Origin: Actinophytocola gossypii
GTDB taxonomy: Bacteria; Actinomycetota; Actinomycetes; Mycobacteriales; Pseudonocardiaceae
NCBI RefSeq assembly: GCF_025165815.1
Contig: NZ_JAFFZE010000027.1
Location: 44,489-108,488, forward strand
Length of the DNA: 64,000 bases
Direction of reading: 5' to 3'
Below, piece by piece: positions 63,243-64,000 of this stretch (position 1 is the first letter of the stretch; each line of letters opens with the position of its first letter). A program made the position numbers and the translations under genes. The notes below the pieces were generated by a model. The model was given only the letters and a program-made list of their open reading frames with translations. It was not told the DNA's origin and ran no database searches.

Positions 63243-63725
63243 CTATGCGACGGCTAGTTCGACGGCACGGCGGGCCGCCGCGTCCATGGTGTCCACTCGG
63301 GACAGACCGGGCAGGTTCGCGTCGTCGAGGATCTGGCGGCCCAGCGCGGCGTTGTTGCCGTCCAGGCGCACGACGATCGGTTTGTCGACCGTGCCGAGCA
63401 GTCTGCCCTCGGTGATCACCACCGCCAGCGGGATCCCCGCGTCGATCGCCTCCACCACAGCACCCTTGGCGAACTTCGGCGGCACGAACACCACGGTGAC
63501 GTCGGCGCCGGTGGCCGCCATGGCCTCGCCGACGGAGTTGAACACCGGCAGCGTCAGGCCGTCCTTGACGTCGGAGAAGTCGGCCGACTGGCCGCCCTTG
63601 CCCGGCGTGACGCCGCCGACGACGTTGGCGCCGGAAGCCAGCATGCGGCGGGTGTGCTTGGTGCCCTCGGCACCCGTCATGCCCTGAACGATGATCTTGC
63701 TGTCGTCGTCGAGGAAGATGGCCAT
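63243..63725 (-). CDS. Chimeric gene: SucD N-terminus fused to SucC C-terminus
   Basis: A 160-residue hybrid. The first about 107 residues ([20 protein letters not shown] to [12 protein letters not shown]) are a SucD CoA-binding domain, diverged from the intact neighbour sucD except at its end. They are joined directly to about 50 residues of a SucC C-terminus ([20 protein letters not shown] to the end). The phosphohistidine domain of SucD and the ATP-grasp domain of SucC are both absent, so it cannot be an active ligase subunit alone. The start ATG at 63725 is 1 nt after the sucC stop, with GGGGG upstream. It is probably a deletion product of a duplicated sucCD array. Confidence 0.85.
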   Translation of the reverse strand: MAIFLDDDSKIIVQGMTGAEGTKHTRRMLASGANVVGGVTPGKGGQSADFSDVKDGLTLPVFNSVGEAMAATGADVTVVFVPPKFAKGAVVEAIDAGIPLAVVITEGRLLGTVDKPIVVRLDGNNAALGRQILDDANLPGLSRVDTMDAAARRAVELAVA

Positions 63726-63726
63726 C

Positions 63727-64000
63727 TCACGCCCCCTGTGCGGCAAGCTCGGCGGCCCTGCGTGCCGCGTTGTCCATGGTGTCGACCTGCTGCAGCCCCG
63801 GCAGCGCGGCCTCGGTGAGGATCCGGCGGCCCTCCTCGGCGTTGTTGCCGTCGAGCCGGACCACGATCGGCTTGGTCACCGCGTCACCGCGGGACCCGAG
63901 CAGCTGGAAGGCCTGCACGATGCCGTTGGCGACCGCGTCACACGCGGTGATACCACCGAACACGTTGACGAACACACTGCGCACGTCGGTGTCGGACAGG
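63727..64000 (-). CDS. sucC: Succinate-CoA ligase, beta subunit (C-terminal part; continues beyond the window)
   Basis: The last 90 residues of Suc[21 protein letters not shown] then [19 protein letters not shown]. This is the CoA-ligase flavodoxin-like end of the beta subunit. The 5' part lies outside the window. It is followed 1 nt later by the chimeric gene and then by sucD, so sucC and sucD are separated by the hybrid. Sequence of the end differs from the SucC segment inside the chimera (about 50 residues), so the two derive from different copies. Confidence 0.9.
   Translation of the reverse strand, partial: LSDTDVRSVFVNVFGGITACDAVANGIVQAFQLLGSRGDAVTKPIVVRLDGNNAEEGRRILTEAALPGLQQVDTMDNAARRAAELAAQGA

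Overview
The window is high-GC DNA (roughly 70 % G+C by eye) from a filamentous actinomycete, most plausibly a member of the Pseudonocardiales. Pointers to that are the wobble-position G/C bias, GTG starts, 4-nt GTGA/ATGA gene overlaps, XRE-DUF5753/DUF397 regulator remnants, a YbaB/EspC-like/WXG100 toxin module, an anti-sigma/SigF pair and a MalR-like alpha-glucoside operon. No rRNA, tRNA, CRISPR array, insertion sequence or origin was seen.

Layout. 0-6.5 kb is an accessory region: an orphan ORC/CDC6-like ATPase; a NUDIX to XRE-TPR regulator operon; a divergent three-gene operon (Fe/2OG dioxygenase, small WH/HH/Cys-cluster protein, APH-fold kinase); and a decayed DUF5753/DUF397 pair. 6.5-13.3 kb holds a ThuA/Gfo-Idh-MocA sugar operon, two CNNM-type (hemolysin-like) membrane proteins with a hairpin over the first start codon, an aldo/keto reductase, an acetyltransferase and a lipid kinase. 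13.3-15.9 kb is a type VII-style polymorphic toxin cassette (YbaB, EspC-like, WXG-CdiA-CT toxin, SitI3-like immunity). 15.9-30.4 kb is a large divergent catabolic locus: MFS, UbiX, IclR, UbiD, alpha/beta hydrolase and a three-subunit molybdenum hydroxylase plus CoxG on the minus strand; a NitT/TauT-type ABC importer, a cysteine hydrolase and an aromatic-acid-type MFS on the plus strand. It looks like uptake, hydroxylation, decarboxylation and hydrolysis of a (hetero)aromatic acid or amide.

30.5-39.8 kb is an envelope-stress type run on the minus strand: FtsX/ABC exporter, a small exported protein, MoxR-DUF58-VWA, an HtrA-like protease and an OmpR/EnvZ-type two-component system. 39.9-48.7 kb contains an orphan NarL-type kinase, methyltransferases, an antitoxin-like small protein, a PPOX protein, a dicarboxylate symporter, a cysteine-free HesB-like protein, the anti-sigma/SigF pair behind a near-perfect SigF promoter, Ku and an acetyltransferase. 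48.7-54.8 kb is a LacI/SBP/permease/permease/GH13 alpha-glucoside operon. 54.8-58.9 kb has an LLM flavoenzyme, an SDR with divergent LysR, and a 488-residue unknown protein. 58.9-64 kb is sucC, a chimeric sucD'-'sucC gene, sucD, hyi, glxR and gcl, read right to left.

The most unusual items are: (1) the chimeric sucD'-'sucC gene, whose junction coincides with the end of a 95-bp tract identical to the neighbouring intact sucD; (2) a 22-bp repeat family (core CGCGAGTCGTACGTTCCC) at three loci, one of them inside the htrA-like coding sequence where three successive copies are read in three different frames; (3) the dioxygenase/Cys-cluster protein/kinase operon; (4) the UbiD plus Mo-hydroxylase locus, which matches no pathway I can name; (5) a glyoxylate carboligase carrying Glu where the enzyme characteristically has Val.
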